Shown here: in pieces, positions 52,672 to 61,390 of the stretch | Numbering within the stretch: position 1 is the first letter of the stretch | Layout: each line of letters opens with the position of its first letter | Assembly: GCF_020165195.1 (NCBI RefSeq) | Contig: NZ_JAIUHR010000028.1 | Location: 1 to 64,000, forward strand | Length of the DNA: 64,000 bases | Reading direction: 5' to 3' | Origin: Mesorhizobium sp. CA14 | Lineage (GTDB): Bacteria > Pseudomonadota > Alphaproteobacteria > Rhizobiales > Rhizobiaceae | Notes under the pieces: model-generated | Databases searched by the model: none | Told to the model about the DNA's origin: nothing | The model's input: only the letters and a program-made list of their open reading frames with translations | Made by a program: the position numbers and the translations under genes

Positions 52672-53164
52672 GGTGCTTTGCCTCGGAGCCGATGGGCTGC
52701 CAATCGGCTCATCGCTGCATCAACTGCCGGAAAGCGCTGTTTGTTCCCTTCATATGAAGGATAGCGCATGCAATCTGACATTGACCCGTTTAGATGCCCG
52801 ATGCGGCCGAATTGCTCGCCTTGGAAAATACGTGGTGATTGCCGCCGGAGCTTCAAGGGCCGGATTTGGTTTGCGCCTCACAAGTTGTCGTTATTGATGC
52901 TTAATCCAGGCGCGCGGCGCGCTTCTGCGCGCTGCCGCCGCAATCTGGCCGCAGATGATGATGGCGATCGATTGACGCAGCTTCATCGCGGCATGGCTGG
53001 CGGCGCTGTTGCCAGGAGGGCGCGTCAGCCACCGGGTGTTCGGGCAAGGTCACGCTGTTCGACGGCAGCGCCTATACGCATATGTCGATCTATCGCGATT
53101 TCGGTCAGGACGGCGACGTCTTGACCGCGGCGCCTTGGCGTTTCTCAAGGCGACGGTCGGCTGA
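52672..53164. other. Intergenic region upstream of prkA with a possible gene remnant
   Basis: The prkA-proximal part holds the candidate promoter at 52722-52747. Near 53045-53160, plus-strand codons read VTLFDGSAYTHMSIYRDFGQ and, after a frame change, ALAFLKATVG then stop. This looks like the C-terminal end of an alpha/beta-hydrolase-like protein that is otherwise absent. The remainder (52800-53040) has no coding signal I trust. Confidence 0.35.
52722..52747 (-). promoter_or_regulatory. Candidate EcfG-type general stress promoter for prkA
   Basis: On the minus strand GGAAC (52743-52747) is followed after 17 bases by AGTT (52722-52725). This is close to the alphaproteobacterial EcfG consensus GGAAC-N16-19-CGTT, with one mismatch. 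Its distance from the prkA start fits a promoter. Confidence 0.4.
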
Positions 53165-53467
53165 CTACCAGCGCGTCTTCTCGCCCGGTGCCGCCGGCTC
53201 GATCGCCAGCGCATGCACGCCGGCTTTCAATTCATCGGCCAGCAATTCGTTGACGGCGCGGTGACGCTCGACGCGGCTCATGCCCGCAAAGGCGGCCGAG
53301 ACGACACGGACGCGGAAATGCGTCTCGCCGGTGCCGTCGAAGTTGGTCTCGTGACCGTGCTCGACGTGATGATGGCCGGCATGAAGATGGCTTTCGTTGA
53401 TGACGGCGAGCCGTTCGGGCGAAAATGCCGCTTTCAGCTTGTTTTCCATCGTCGACTGTATGGACAT
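53165..53467 (-). CDS. bolA: BolA family protein
   Basis: This 100-residue protein starts MSIQSTMENKLKAAF and contains the BolA fold: VINESHLHAGHHHVEHG, FRVRVVSAAFAGMSRVERHRAVNELLADEL and GVHALAIEPAAP. BolA proteins bind [2Fe-2S] clusters with monothiol glutaredoxins and act in iron or stress responses. It is divergent from the J-domain gene and lies next to cobS-cobT, an order conserved in rhizobia. Degenerate 21-23 bp tandem repeats occupy its upstream region. Confidence 0.93.
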   Translation of the reverse strand: MSIQSTMENKLKAAFSPERLAVINESHLHAGHHHVEHGHETNFDGTGETHFRVRVVSAAFAGMSRVERHRAVNELLADELKAGVHALAIEPAAPGEKTRW

Positions 53468-53488
53468 CCGGGCTTCCCTTCCCCACTT

Positions 53489-53555
53489 GACGGCCATAGC
53501 CGCAAGTTGTTGACGGCATGGCCGCAACTTACCTGCGGCACAGCCGCAAAATCTT
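53489..53555. repeat. Degenerate 21-23 bp tandem repeats upstream of bolA
   Basis: Three consecutive units start GACGGCCATAGCCGCAAGTT (53489), GACGGCATGGCCGCAACTTA (53512) and GCGGCACAGCCGCAAAATCT (53535). They lie in the bolA/J-domain divergent spacer. Confidence 0.6.
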
Positions 53556-53656
53556 GAATTTCGACCGCTTTTAAGCCGCGATTCAGCGGTTAGGGCGATC
53601 ATCGGCGAAATGTCAATTCTTGTTTCGCAGGTGCGAACAGCCCATAAATGGGTGAG

Positions 53657-54271
53657 ATGAAAGCGTATCCCAAATATTTCGAGAAAATTCGAATCCGGCC
53701 GGAAAAGGACGCGGAGCTGAAGTCGCGCGCGCCGATCTGCCAGTGGGACGGCTGCAACGAGGCCGGCACGCATCGGGCGCCTGTCGGTCGCCTCAAGGAG
53801 GGCGAGTATTTCCGCTTCTGCTTCGAGCATGTGCGCGAATACAACAAGGGCTTCAACTACTTCTCCGGCGTGTCGGACAGCGAGATCGCGCGCTTCCAGA
53901 AAGAGGCGCTGACCGGCCACAGGCCGACATGGCGCATGGGCGCCAATGGCGGCGGGCCGCGCTCGGCGCCGGATTTCGCGCAGCAGCGCTCAGGTCGCGC
54001 CGGCTACTACAACCGCATGCGCGATCCGTTCAACCTGTTCGGCTCGGGCGCGCGCGAGCCGCGCGAGCGCAAGGCAAAGCCGCTTGAGGCCAAGGCGCTG
54101 GAAACGCTTGGCCTTGACACAAAGGCGACTGGCCAGGACATCAAGGCGCGTTATAAGGAATTGGTAAAGCGCCACCACCCGGATGCAAATGGCGGCGACA
54201 GAGGTTCGGAAGACCGGTTACGCGATGTGCTCCAGGCCTATCGCGTGCTCAAGCAGGCAGGATTGTGCTGA
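53657..54271 (+). CDS. J-domain (DnaJ-like) protein with C-terminal J domain
   Basis: This 204-residue protein has an N-terminal region conserved in rhizobia: KYFEKIRIRPEKDAELK, then a Cys/His-containing segment CQWDGCNEAGTHRAPVG ... FRFCFEHVREYNKGFNYF that may bind metal. The J domain sits at the C-terminus (about residues 145-200) with the HPD tripeptide in VKRHHPDANGGDRGSEDRL. It should stimulate a DnaK-type chaperone. Alternative ATG 53648 adds three residues. It precedes cobS, whose ATPase assembly it might serve, by inference from position only. Confidence 0.9.
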   Translation: MKAYPKYFEKIRIRPEKDAELKSRAPICQWDGCNEAGTHRAPVGRLKEGEYFRFCFEHVREYNKGFNYFSGVSDSEIARFQKEALTGHRPTWRMGANGGGPRSAPDFAQQRSGRAGYYNRMRDPFNLFGSGAREPRERKAKPLEAKALETLGLDTKATGQDIKARYKELVKRHHPDANGGDRGSEDRLRDVLQAYRVLKQAGLC

Positions 54272-54292
54272 GCGGCCCTACGGTCCGTGTCG

Positions 54293-54319
54293 TTTTCCAA
54301 CTTTCATAAGGTTGGAAAA
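54293..54319 (+). other. Perfect 9-bp hairpin upstream of cobS
   Basis: TTTTCCAAC (54293-54301) pairs with GTTGGAAAA (54311-54319) around a 9-base loop, about 75 bases before the cobS start. There is no clear T-run, so attenuation or mRNA processing is possible. Confidence 0.5.
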
Positions 54320-54394
54320 GGCTCTAAGACCGCCCCCGGACAAAATCGATTGCCGGCGAAACGCGGCGTTTCGCCCGTGGAGACGTTGATAGAG

Positions 54395-55381
54395 ATGAAC
54401 AAGGTCGATCGCGACATCGCCAACCTGCCCGACACGACGGTGTCGGTGAAGGAGAAATTCGGTTTCGAGTCCAAGATGGTCGTTCCCGCTTATTCGGCGG
54501 CGACCGAGCACGTGCCGGACATCGATCCCGACTACCTGTTCGACCGCGCGACGACGCTGGCGATCCTCGCCGGCTTTGCCTACAACCGCCGGGTCATGGT
54601 GTCGGGCTATCACGGCACCGGCAAGTCGACGCATATCGAGCAGGTGGCGGCGCGGCTCAACTGGCCCTGCGTGCGCGTCAATCTCGACAGCCATGTCAGC
54701 CGTATCGATCTCGTCGGCAAGGACGCCATCGTCGTCAAGGAAGGCCTGCAGATCACCGAATTCCGCGACGGCATCCTGCCCTGGGCCTATCAGCACAATG
54801 TCGCGCTCTGCTTCGACGAATATGACGCCGGCCGTCCTGACGTGATGTTCGTCATTCAGCGCGTCCTGGAATCGTCGGGGCGGCTCACGCTGCTCGACCA
54901 GAGCCGCGTCATCCGTCCGCATCCGGCGTTCCGGCTGTTCGCCACCGCCAACACGGTTGGTCTCGGCGACACCACAGGCCTCTATCACGGCACGCAGCAG
55001 ATCAACCAGGCGCAGATGGACCGCTGGTCGATCGTCACCACGCTCAACTATCTGCCGCACGACAATGAAGTGAACATCGTGCTGGCGAAGGCCAAGCACT
55101 ATCGCGACAGCAAGGGCAAGGATATTGTCAACAAGATGGTGCGCGTCGCCGACATGACGCGCTCGGCCTTCATCAATGGCGACCTGTCGACCGTGATGAG
55201 CCCGCGTACCGTCATCACCTGGGCCGAGAACGCCGAGATCTTCGGCGATATCGGCATGGCGTTCCGGCTAACCTTCCTCAACAAATGCGACGAGCTCGAG
55301 CGTCCGGTGGTGGCCGAGTTCTACCAGCGCGCCTTCGGCGAGGATCTGCCGGAGAGCGCCGCCAACGTGGTGCTGGGTTAG
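54395..55381 (+). CDS. cobS: Cobaltochelatase subunit CobS (AAA+ ATPase)
   Basis: This 328-residue MoxR-type AAA+ protein hydrolyses ATP for cobalt insertion into hydrogenobyrinic acid a,c-diamide with CobT and CobN. Walker A is GYHGTGKSTHIEQVAARL (about residues 70-87) and Walker B ALCFDEYDAGRPDVMF, with FRLFATANTVGLGDTTGLYHGTQQINQAQMDRW as sensor and Arg region. ATG 54395 gives the usual family length. It forms an operon with cobT. CobN is not in the window. Confidence 0.95.
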   Translation: MNKVDRDIANLPDTTVSVKEKFGFESKMVVPAYSAATEHVPDIDPDYLFDRATTLAILAGFAYNRRVMVSGYHGTGKSTHIEQVAARLNWPCVRVNLDSHVSRIDLVGKDAIVVKEGLQITEFRDGILPWAYQHNVALCFDEYDAGRPDVMFVIQRVLESSGRLTLLDQSRVIRPHPAFRLFATANTVGLGDTTGLYHGTQQINQAQMDRWSIVTTLNYLPHDNEVNIVLAKAKHYRDSKGKDIVNKMVRVADMTRSAFINGDLSTVMSPRTVITWAENAEIFGDIGMAFRLTFLNKCDELERPVVAEFYQRAFGEDLPESAANVVLG

Positions 55382-55388
55382 GCGCGCA

Positions 55389-55413
55389 GCTGAAAGGCCT
55401 CCAGCCTTTCAGC
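55389..55413 (+). other. Perfect 10-bp hairpin between cobS and cobT
   Basis: GCTGAAAGGC (55389-55398) pairs with GCCTTTCAGC (55404-55413) around CTCCA. It starts 8 bases after the cobS stop and ends about 24 bases before cobT. It lacks a T-run, so it may set mRNA stability or subunit ratio rather than end transcription. Confidence 0.6.
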
Positions 55414-55436
55414 ATGAATCGCGCAGGGAATGATCA

Positions 55437-57335
55437 ATGGCGGGTCCGGGCGACAACACGCGCAACAAGCCGAAGAACGGGTCTGAAGCCGACAGCTTCA
55501 AGCGCGCCGTGACCGTGTGCATGCGCGCCGTCGCCGGCGACAAGGACCTCGAGGTCGGCTTCGCCAAGGATCGGCCGGCGCTCGCCGGCAACCGCGCCCG
55601 GCTGCCCGAGCTGCCGAAGAAGGCCTCCCGCAATGACCTCGCGATCACCCGCGGGCTGGGCGATTCCATGGCGCTGAAACGCGCCTGCCACGATCAGCGC
55701 ATCCACAACAAGCTGGCGCCGGAGGGCAAGCTGGCGCGGTCTATCTTCGATGCCGTCGAACAGGCCCGCGTCGAGGCGATCGGCAGCCGCGCCATGCAGG
55801 GCGTGGCCGACAATATCGGCTCGATGCTCGAGGACAAATACGCCAAGGCGAACCTCGTCGATGTTCGGGACAAGGCCGATGCTCCGCTCGAAGAGGCAAT
55901 TGCGCTGATGGTGCGCGAAAAGCTCACCGGACGTCCCGTGCCGAAGAGCGGCGAGCGGCTGGTCGACCTCTGGCGTCCCTGGATCGAGGAGAAAGCCAGC
56001 GCCGATCTCGACGGCCTGTCGGCCAAGCTCGGGGACCAGCAGGCATTTGCCCGCGTCGTGCGCGACATGCTGGTTTCCATGGAAATGGCCGAAGAGCTCG
56101 GCGACGACCAGGAAACCGACGACTCCGAGGAAAACGAAGAGAACGAGCAGCAAGGCGAGGAACAGAGCGAGGAAGGCGGCGAGGAGGATTCAGGCTCCGA
56201 GCAATCGCAGTCGGAAGATGCCGAAGCCTCCGCCGACGAGGAAGAGTCGGCCGAGACCGAAGCGACCGACGCCACGTCGGACGACCTGTCCGACGAGGAC
56301 GATTCCGACGCCGAGACGCCGGGCGAGGCCAAGCGCAACGACAACCCGTTCCTCAATTTGCCGAAAGAGATCGACTACAAGGTCTTCACCACCGCCTTCG
56401 ACGAGACGGTCGGCGCCGAGGACCTTTGCGAGGAAGAGGAACTCGACCGGCTGCGCGCCTTCCTCGACAAGCAGCTGGCTAACCTCTCCGGCGTCGTCGG
56501 GCGGCTCGCCAACCGGCTGCAGCGCCGGCTGATGGCGCAGCAGAACCGCTCGTGGGATTTCGACCTTGAGGAGGGCTATCTCGATCCGGCGCGCCTGGTG
56601 CGCGTCGTCATCGATCCGATGCAGCCGCTGTCCTTCAAGCAGGAGCGCGATACCAAGTTCCGCGACACGGTGGTGTCGCTGGTGCTCGACAATTCGGGCT
56701 CGATGCGCGGCCGTCCGATCACCGTCGCCGCGACCTGCGCCGACATCCTGGCGCGCACACTGGAGCGCTGCGGGGTTTCGGTGGAAATCCTCGGCTTCAC
56801 CACCCGCGCCTGGAAAGGCGGGCAGGCGCGCGAGAAATGGCTGAAGGATGGCAAGCCGCCGAATCCCGGCCGGCTCAACGACCTGCGCCACATCATCTAC
56901 AAATCCGCAGACCATCCGTGGCGGCGCGCGCGGCGCAATCTCGGGCTGATGATGCGCGAGGGCCTGCTCAAGGAAAACATCGACGGCGAGGCGCTGCTTT
57001 GGGCGCATAACCGCCTGATCGGCCGGCCGGAGCAGCGCAAGATCCTGATGATGATCTCGGACGGCGCGCCGGTCGACGATTCCACGCTCTCGGTCAATCC
57101 GGGCAATTATCTGGAGCGGCATCTGCGGGCGGTCATCGAACTGATCGAGACGCGCTCGCCGGTCGAGCTGCTGGCGATCGGCATCGGCCACGACGTCACG
57201 CGCTATTATCGCCGCGCGGTCACCATCGTCGATGCCGAGGAACTGGCCGGCGCCATGACCGAGCAGCTCGCATCGCTGTTCGGCGAGGAAAGCGCGCGCG
57301 ACACAAGGCGCGGCGGCCTGCGGCGCGCCGGATGA
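55437..57335 (+). CDS. cobT: Cobaltochelatase subunit CobT (VWA domain)
   Basis: This 632-residue partner of CobS has an N-terminal helical domain (about residues 1-215), a very acidic Glu/Ser/Asp linker (about 217-300), and a C-terminal VWA domain with MIDAS motif VLDNSGSMRGRPI (about 418-430) followed by ILMMISDGAPVDDSTL. It forms the two-ring CobST ATPase complex. ATG 55437 follows AGGGA. The stop overlaps the next gene by 4 bases. Confidence 0.95.
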   Translation: MAGPGDNTRNKPKNGSEADSFKRAVTVCMRAVAGDKDLEVGFAKDRPALAGNRARLPELPKKASRNDLAITRGLGDSMALKRACHDQRIHNKLAPEGKLARSIFDAVEQARVEAIGSRAMQGVADNIGSMLEDKYAKANLVDVRDKADAPLEEAIALMVREKLTGRPVPKSGERLVDLWRPWIEEKASADLDGLSAKLGDQQAFARVVRDMLVSMEMAEELGDDQETDDSEENEENEQQGEEQSEEGGEEDSGSEQSQSEDAEASADEEESAETEATDATSDDLSDEDDSDAETPGEAKRNDNPFLNLPKEIDYKVFTTAFDETVGAEDLCEEEELDRLRAFLDKQLANLSGVVGRLANRLQRRLMAQQNRSWDFDLEEGYLDPARLVRVVIDPMQPLSFKQERDTKFRDTVVSLVLDNSGSMRGRPITVAATCADILARTLERCGVSVEILGFTTRAWKGGQAREKWLKDGKPPNPGRLNDLRHIIYKSADHPWRRARRNLGLMMREGLLKENIDGEALLWAHNRLIGRPEQRKILMMISDGAPVDDSTLSVNPGNYLERHLRAVIELIETRSPVELLAIGIGHDVTRYYRRAVTIVDAEELAGAMTEQLASLFGEESARDTRRGGLRRAG

Positions 57336-58348
57336 GCTTTTCAAGGGGGCGTGCGCGGCGGACGCTTTTCGCCTGCGTGCTGGCCTGCGCCTCGCCGGCC
57401 ATTGCCGCCGCGGGGACTCCCGTCGAGACGGTCGAGATCTCGGCGCGGCCGATCAGCCAGGTCCACATCGGCCGCGACGAGACGCGGTTCGGGCCGCTCG
57501 AATTCGTCGGCGGGCTGGAGATGACCTCGCCGACGCGCGATTTCGGCGCGCTGTCGGCCTTTCGCTTCCTGAAGCCGGGCGAGGATTTCATCGGTGTCGC
57601 CGACACCGGTTTCTGGTTCTTCGGCACGATCACGCATGACGCCGGCAAGCGACCGTCGGCTGTGACGAATTTCCGCATGCAGCAGATGGTCGACGCCTCG
57701 GGCCGCCCGATCGACCGGAAATGGGAGGTCGATGCGGAGGGGCTCGCGGTCAAGGACGGCATTGCCACCGTCAGCTTCGAGCGCGACCAGCGCGTCGCCC
57801 AGTTCAAGATCGATCCCGACAATATGAAAGCCCCGGTCAGGCAGCTCGATTATCAGGTCCCCGCCGAGGAGCTGCGCCAGAACCGCGGCTTTGAGACCGT
57901 CACCCACGCCAATTCTTATGGGCAACACGCCGGCAGCCTTGTCGTGGTTTCGGAGCGGAGCCTCGACAAGGCAGGCAATGTCTACGCCGCTGTCATCGAG
58001 GGGCCGCATAAGGGCGTCTTCACCGTCAGGCGCGACGGCGATTTCGACATAACCGACGGCGCCTTCCTGCCGGACGGCGATCTGCTGCTTCTGGAGCGCA
58101 GCTTCTCGATTGCCCGCGGCGTGAAGATGCGGCTGCGGCGCATCTATGGCGAAAGCGTCGCGAAGGGTGCGGTCGCCGACGGGCCGGTGCTGATGGAGGC
58201 CGACATGGGCTACCAGATCGACAATATGGAAGGGCTGGACGTCTGGACGCGCGACGACGGCGCGCTGATGGTGTCACTGGTGTCCGACGACAACCATTCG
58301 ATCCTGCAGCGGAACCTCTATTTGGAATTCATCCTGCACCAGGACTGA
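57332..58348 (+). CDS. Exported esterase-like/phytase-family protein
   Basis: This 338-residue protein has a signal peptide (RRTLFACVLACASPAIAAAG, about residues 10-28) and a beta-propeller type domain of the esterase-like phytase family (PF13449): FGALSAFRFLKPGEDFIGVADTGFW, WEVDAEGLAV, RGFETVTHANSYGQHAG and YQIDNMEGLDVWT. Family members are periplasmic or secreted with poorly known substrates. It is coupled to cobT by ATGA, an order retained in rhizobia, but a cobalamin role is not indicated by its domains. Confidence 0.88.
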   Translation: MSFSRGRARRTLFACVLACASPAIAAAGTPVETVEISARPISQVHIGRDETRFGPLEFVGGLEMTSPTRDFGALSAFRFLKPGEDFIGVADTGFWFFGTITHDAGKRPSAVTNFRMQQMVDASGRPIDRKWEVDAEGLAVKDGIATVSFERDQRVAQFKIDPDNMKAPVRQLDYQVPAEELRQNRGFETVTHANSYGQHAGSLVVVSERSLDKAGNVYAAVIEGPHKGVFTVRRDGDFDITDGAFLPDGDLLLLERSFSIARGVKMRLRRIYGESVAKGAVADGPVLMEADMGYQIDNMEGLDVWTRDDGALMVSLVSDDNHSILQRNLYLEFILHQD

Positions 58349-58399
58349 GCAAGATCGGCTGGCATGCAGCCAGTCTTGCCGACGGCGAGCACCGAGAGA

Positions 58400-59209
58400 T
58401 TACCGGCCGACGTGGCGGACTTCGTTCATCACGAAATTGGCCGCGCGCTTACTCCGGTTGCGGATTTTGAGCGTCGCGGTGTTGTCGACGAAATAAGTGT
58501 GAAGGATGCTGTCGCGGGTGCGGACCTCCGGTCCGACCGTGTCGACCGCGTGCCAAGTGTCGGTGCCGACCGCAAAGGCGTAGCCTGTATTCGGCGAAAA
58601 CGACATCCGATGCGAATTCTCGAAACGCCCGTCCGGCATGCGCTCGGCGAAGCGGGTGCCGATATGGTTGATCGAGTCGTCCTCCGGCAGGTAGAACTGG
58701 ACCGTGATGCCCTTCCATTTCGTGTCGGTGTGGAAACCGATCTTGTAGCCCGCCACATCGCGCGTCAGCATCGGCACCGGATACATGCCGACCTTCATGA
58801 AATCCGAGCCGAACCGGCGCTCCAGGCCCGGGGCAAGGCGGCGCATGAACGCGTCCTTCAGTTCCGGCGCATGCAATGCCTTGCCGACCAGGGCCCAGAC
58901 GGCCCGCTTTTCGGTGGGCAGATGGCGGATATATTCGGGGTAGAGGTCGATCTTGATCCGCGTCGCGGTGCCGTCAGCCTTGATATTCACATTGTTGCGC
59001 CCCTTGAGCGCGCGATATTCGCGCGCCTCCGGCATAGCGGCGCGCATGCGCCGATAAAGGTCCGCCGGGAAAACATCGGTCATTTCCAGATGCCAGAAAG
59101 GCTTTTCCACAAAGGCGGCGCGGTTCACGGCATCCACCATGTGGGAGACTACATGCTGCAGCGTTTGTGTGGCTGATGCTGGCGCCAACGCGCCGTCTAT
59201 GGCCGACAT
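58400..59209 (-). CDS. 2-oxoglutarate/Fe(II)-dependent oxygenase-like protein
   Basis: This 269-residue protein starts at ATG 59209 behind GGGGAGAG. The double-stranded beta-helix iron site is suggested by HxD in YKIGFHTDTKWKGITVQFYL, a distal His in TDTWHAVDTVG, and a 2-oxoglutarate-binding Arg in TRDSILHTYFVD. It resembles prolyl-hydroxylase-like and sugar-modifying oxygenases of cell-surface loci. The natural substrate is unknown. Its neighbour is a membrane glycosyltransferase gene, so a glycan or envelope substrate is possible, as inference. Confidence 0.7.
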   Translation of the reverse strand: MSAIDGALAPASATQTLQHVVSHMVDAVNRAAFVEKPFWHLEMTDVFPADLYRRMRAAMPEAREYRALKGRNNVNIKADGTATRIKIDLYPEYIRHLPTEKRAVWALVGKALHAPELKDAFMRRLAPGLERRFGSDFMKVGMYPVPMLTRDVAGYKIGFHTDTKWKGITVQFYLPEDDSINHIGTRFAERMPDGRFENSHRMSFSPNTGYAFAVGTDTWHAVDTVGPEVRTRDSILHTYFVDNTATLKIRNRSKRAANFVMNEVRHVGR

Positions 59210-59424
59210 GGATATTCTCTCCCCGAAAACCGTGAATCCAAATGCTTGAACACATATATCGCCGCCCAAGCGAAATGCTAACCAAAGCACAGGCTGGATT
59301 GCAACGACCACGGAACTGATTTCGATCGCGATTTTCTAAATCACGAAGTGAAGTTGCATCAGCTCAAAGCAAGCAGGTTGCGAGGGGCGCGGTCGACGAT
59401 GCTGATATCGTTGCAGGCTGATAT

Positions 59425-61200
59425 TCAACGGACCTTGTAAATCTCGATCGGCTTTCCCGCCGTCGACTGGTCCAGTTCGAGCCATTCCGGCAGGTCGCCC
59501 CGCAGCAACGCCGCGGCAAGGCCATCCGGCGCGTCCAGGCCCAGCGATATCTCTTCCGTGTTGCCGCGGCAGATCGCGATCAGGCCAACATGCTCGCGCT
59601 CGATGACGGCGCGGGCGGCGTCCGGGGCTCCCATGAAGGCGTCGAGCATGGCCAAATTGCCGCCGACATTGCGGTGGTAAGGGCCGGCCAGCGTCCGGTG
59701 GCCGGTGAACACCAATATTCCCGAGCCGAGATTGGACGAGGCAAGCACGGTCGTCGCCGGCATGGCGGCGAGATCGCGGAAGTCGCCCGGCTTGCCGCAG
59801 GTCACGGCATGGTCGGGATCGGAATTGATCCGCTGCGGCGCCGTGTGGACCATGGACTGCGCCGCTATCGCGACCCCGGTCCAGGTCGCGTTCAGCGAGA
59901 CCAGCCACGCCATGACGATGCCGGTGGAAAGGCGCCATGACGGCGCGGCGTCCGCCCGCAGGCGGATTTTCGCGATCCAGGCCGAGAGCGGCAATATTGC
60001 GAAGGCGACGGAGAAGGTCGAGCCGCGCACCTGCCAAAGGCTGACGACGAAGGCAACGAGGAGCAGGATGGCGGCGAGCGTCTCCTCGCGGCGCAAGCCA
60101 CGGCTTCGCAACCGAAAACCGATCAGCAGGATCGCGATGAAGGGCGTCACATAGCGCGCCGCCATCAGCTTCGGCTGGTGGATGGCGACGCTCCAGAAGG
60201 GCTGCGCTTCGATCACGTCGGCCAGCCAATAGGTGCGGATGCGCTCGTCCATGCCCGCATAGGGCGATGCCAGGCACTGCGGGAAGAACAGCACCATGGC
60301 GGCCGCGACCGCCACCGCAAGCGCCAACATTGAAACCAGCCGCGCCCGGGGTGTCGACGCGGTCAATGCAGCCGCGATCGCGAGGCCGAAGCCGGACAGC
60401 GCTGCTACTGCGAACTGGAAGGACGAGAAGGCGTCGCATTGGGCCGCGCCCCAGTCGGCGGGCCGGATGGTCGCCACGAAAACCAAGGAGGCGATGCCGG
60501 CAAATCCGAAGCCAAAGCCTCGTGCCGTGACGCGCTCCTTGTCGTCGAGGATGAACAGGACAGCGGCGCAGATGCCGAGCACCGCCACATAAGGAGCGGT
60601 CTCCATGCCGACGGCGAGCGTCAGGCCGGCGCAAATGCCCGACAGAAGGGCAGCGGGCCGCCAGGAGGGCGCTTCCATCAGGAGCCAGAGGCTGGCCGCG
60701 GTCAGCAACAGCTGGACGTTGTGGTGATCGATCACCCCCGGGCTGTAGATCACCAGGAAGAACAGCGCCGCCGTCGACAGGATGATTGCCGGCATCGCGA
60801 CATTCGCAGCGGCGAAGCGCTGCGAGGCGCGCATGAGCACGAATATGTTCAACCCGTAGAGGAGAGTCGGCCAGATGATCTGCGCGGCGCGTTCGGCAGC
60901 GGCCGTGCTGGCGCCCAGCGCATCGAAGGCGATGATGATCAGCGCGAGCGGCGTGTCGACAAGCCGCGACCAATGCATGACGAAGCCGCCCGAGGTGCCC
61001 ATCCTGTATTGATGAAGATCGAACCAGCTTTGGCCGCCGAGCAGGTCGCGAACCTCGACCAGCCGCAGCATGCTGTCATTGTCGGCGCCGTAGTTGGCAA
61101 GGGTGGGGAAGCCGGAAACGGCGTTGATCGCCAGCACCACCAGCGTGGCGCATAACGCAAGCAGCAGATCGTTTTTCCAACCGGTGCCTTGCACGGTCAT
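59425..61200 (-). CDS. Membrane glycosyltransferase-like protein (GT-C fold, STT3/PglB-like)
   Basis: This 591-residue protein has about 11-13 hydrophobic helices in the first 450 residues and a soluble C-terminal domain. The first external loop has an acidic motif, YGADNDSMLRLVEVRDLLGG (about residues 37-56), then MGTSGGFVMHWSRLVDTPLAL. This is the arrangement seen in GT-C enzymes such as STT3/PglB, which use polyprenyl-linked sugars. GVIDHHNVQLLL and GMETAPY are further conserved-looking spots. The WWDYG motif of oligosaccharyltransferases is not evident, so the acceptor is unknown. Confidence 0.75.
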   Translation of the reverse strand: MTVQGTGWKNDLLLALCATLVVLAINAVSGFPTLANYGADNDSMLRLVEVRDLLGGQSWFDLHQYRMGTSGGFVMHWSRLVDTPLALIIIAFDALGASTAAAERAAQIIWPTLLYGLNIFVLMRASQRFAAANVAMPAIILSTAALFFLVIYSPGVIDHHNVQLLLTAASLWLLMEAPSWRPAALLSGICAGLTLAVGMETAPYVAVLGICAAVLFILDDKERVTARGFGFGFAGIASLVFVATIRPADWGAAQCDAFSSFQFAVAALSGFGLAIAAALTASTPRARLVSMLALAVAVAAAMVLFFPQCLASPYAGMDERIRTYWLADVIEAQPFWSVAIHQPKLMAARYVTPFIAILLIGFRLRSRGLRREETLAAILLLVAFVVSLWQVRGSTFSVAFAILPLSAWIAKIRLRADAAPSWRLSTGIVMAWLVSLNATWTGVAIAAQSMVHTAPQRINSDPDHAVTCGKPGDFRDLAAMPATTVLASSNLGSGILVFTGHRTLAGPYHRNVGGNLAMLDAFMGAPDAARAVIEREHVGLIAICRGNTEEISLGLDAPDGLAAALLRGDLPEWLELDQSTAGKPIEIYKVR

Positions 61201-61216
61201 GCTGGTCGCGATGCCC

Positions 61217-61320
61217 TAGAGCAATTCCAGGAAAAGTGTGCCACGGTTTTCCGTCAGGAATTGCGTCAAACCAAAGAGATAGAGTGGTTCGCCATTTCCG
61301 TGAAACGGCGGACCACTCTG
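61217..61320. repeat. RIME-like palindromic element, inverse orientation
   Basis: It starts TAGAGCAATTCCAGGAAAAG and continues through CGGTTTTCCGTCAGGAATTG to AAAGAGATAGAGTGGTTCGC, ending CCACTCT. It is the reverse-orientation counterpart of 25885-25986, with base changes. It lies just upstream of the GT-C gene start (minus strand) and past the end of the methyltransferase gene. Confidence 0.78.
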
Positions 61321-61390
61321 GAGAATTTCCGCGATCCTGCATCATCGGGCGTAACAAAGCGTAAAGCCGCTGCGGCTGTGGCTGAAAGCG

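Noticed and set aside
54293..54319. Cobalamin riboswitch upstream of cobS
   Set aside because: The leader is too short and lacks the B12-box-like GCCACTG and the multi-stem core; only a simple hairpin is present.
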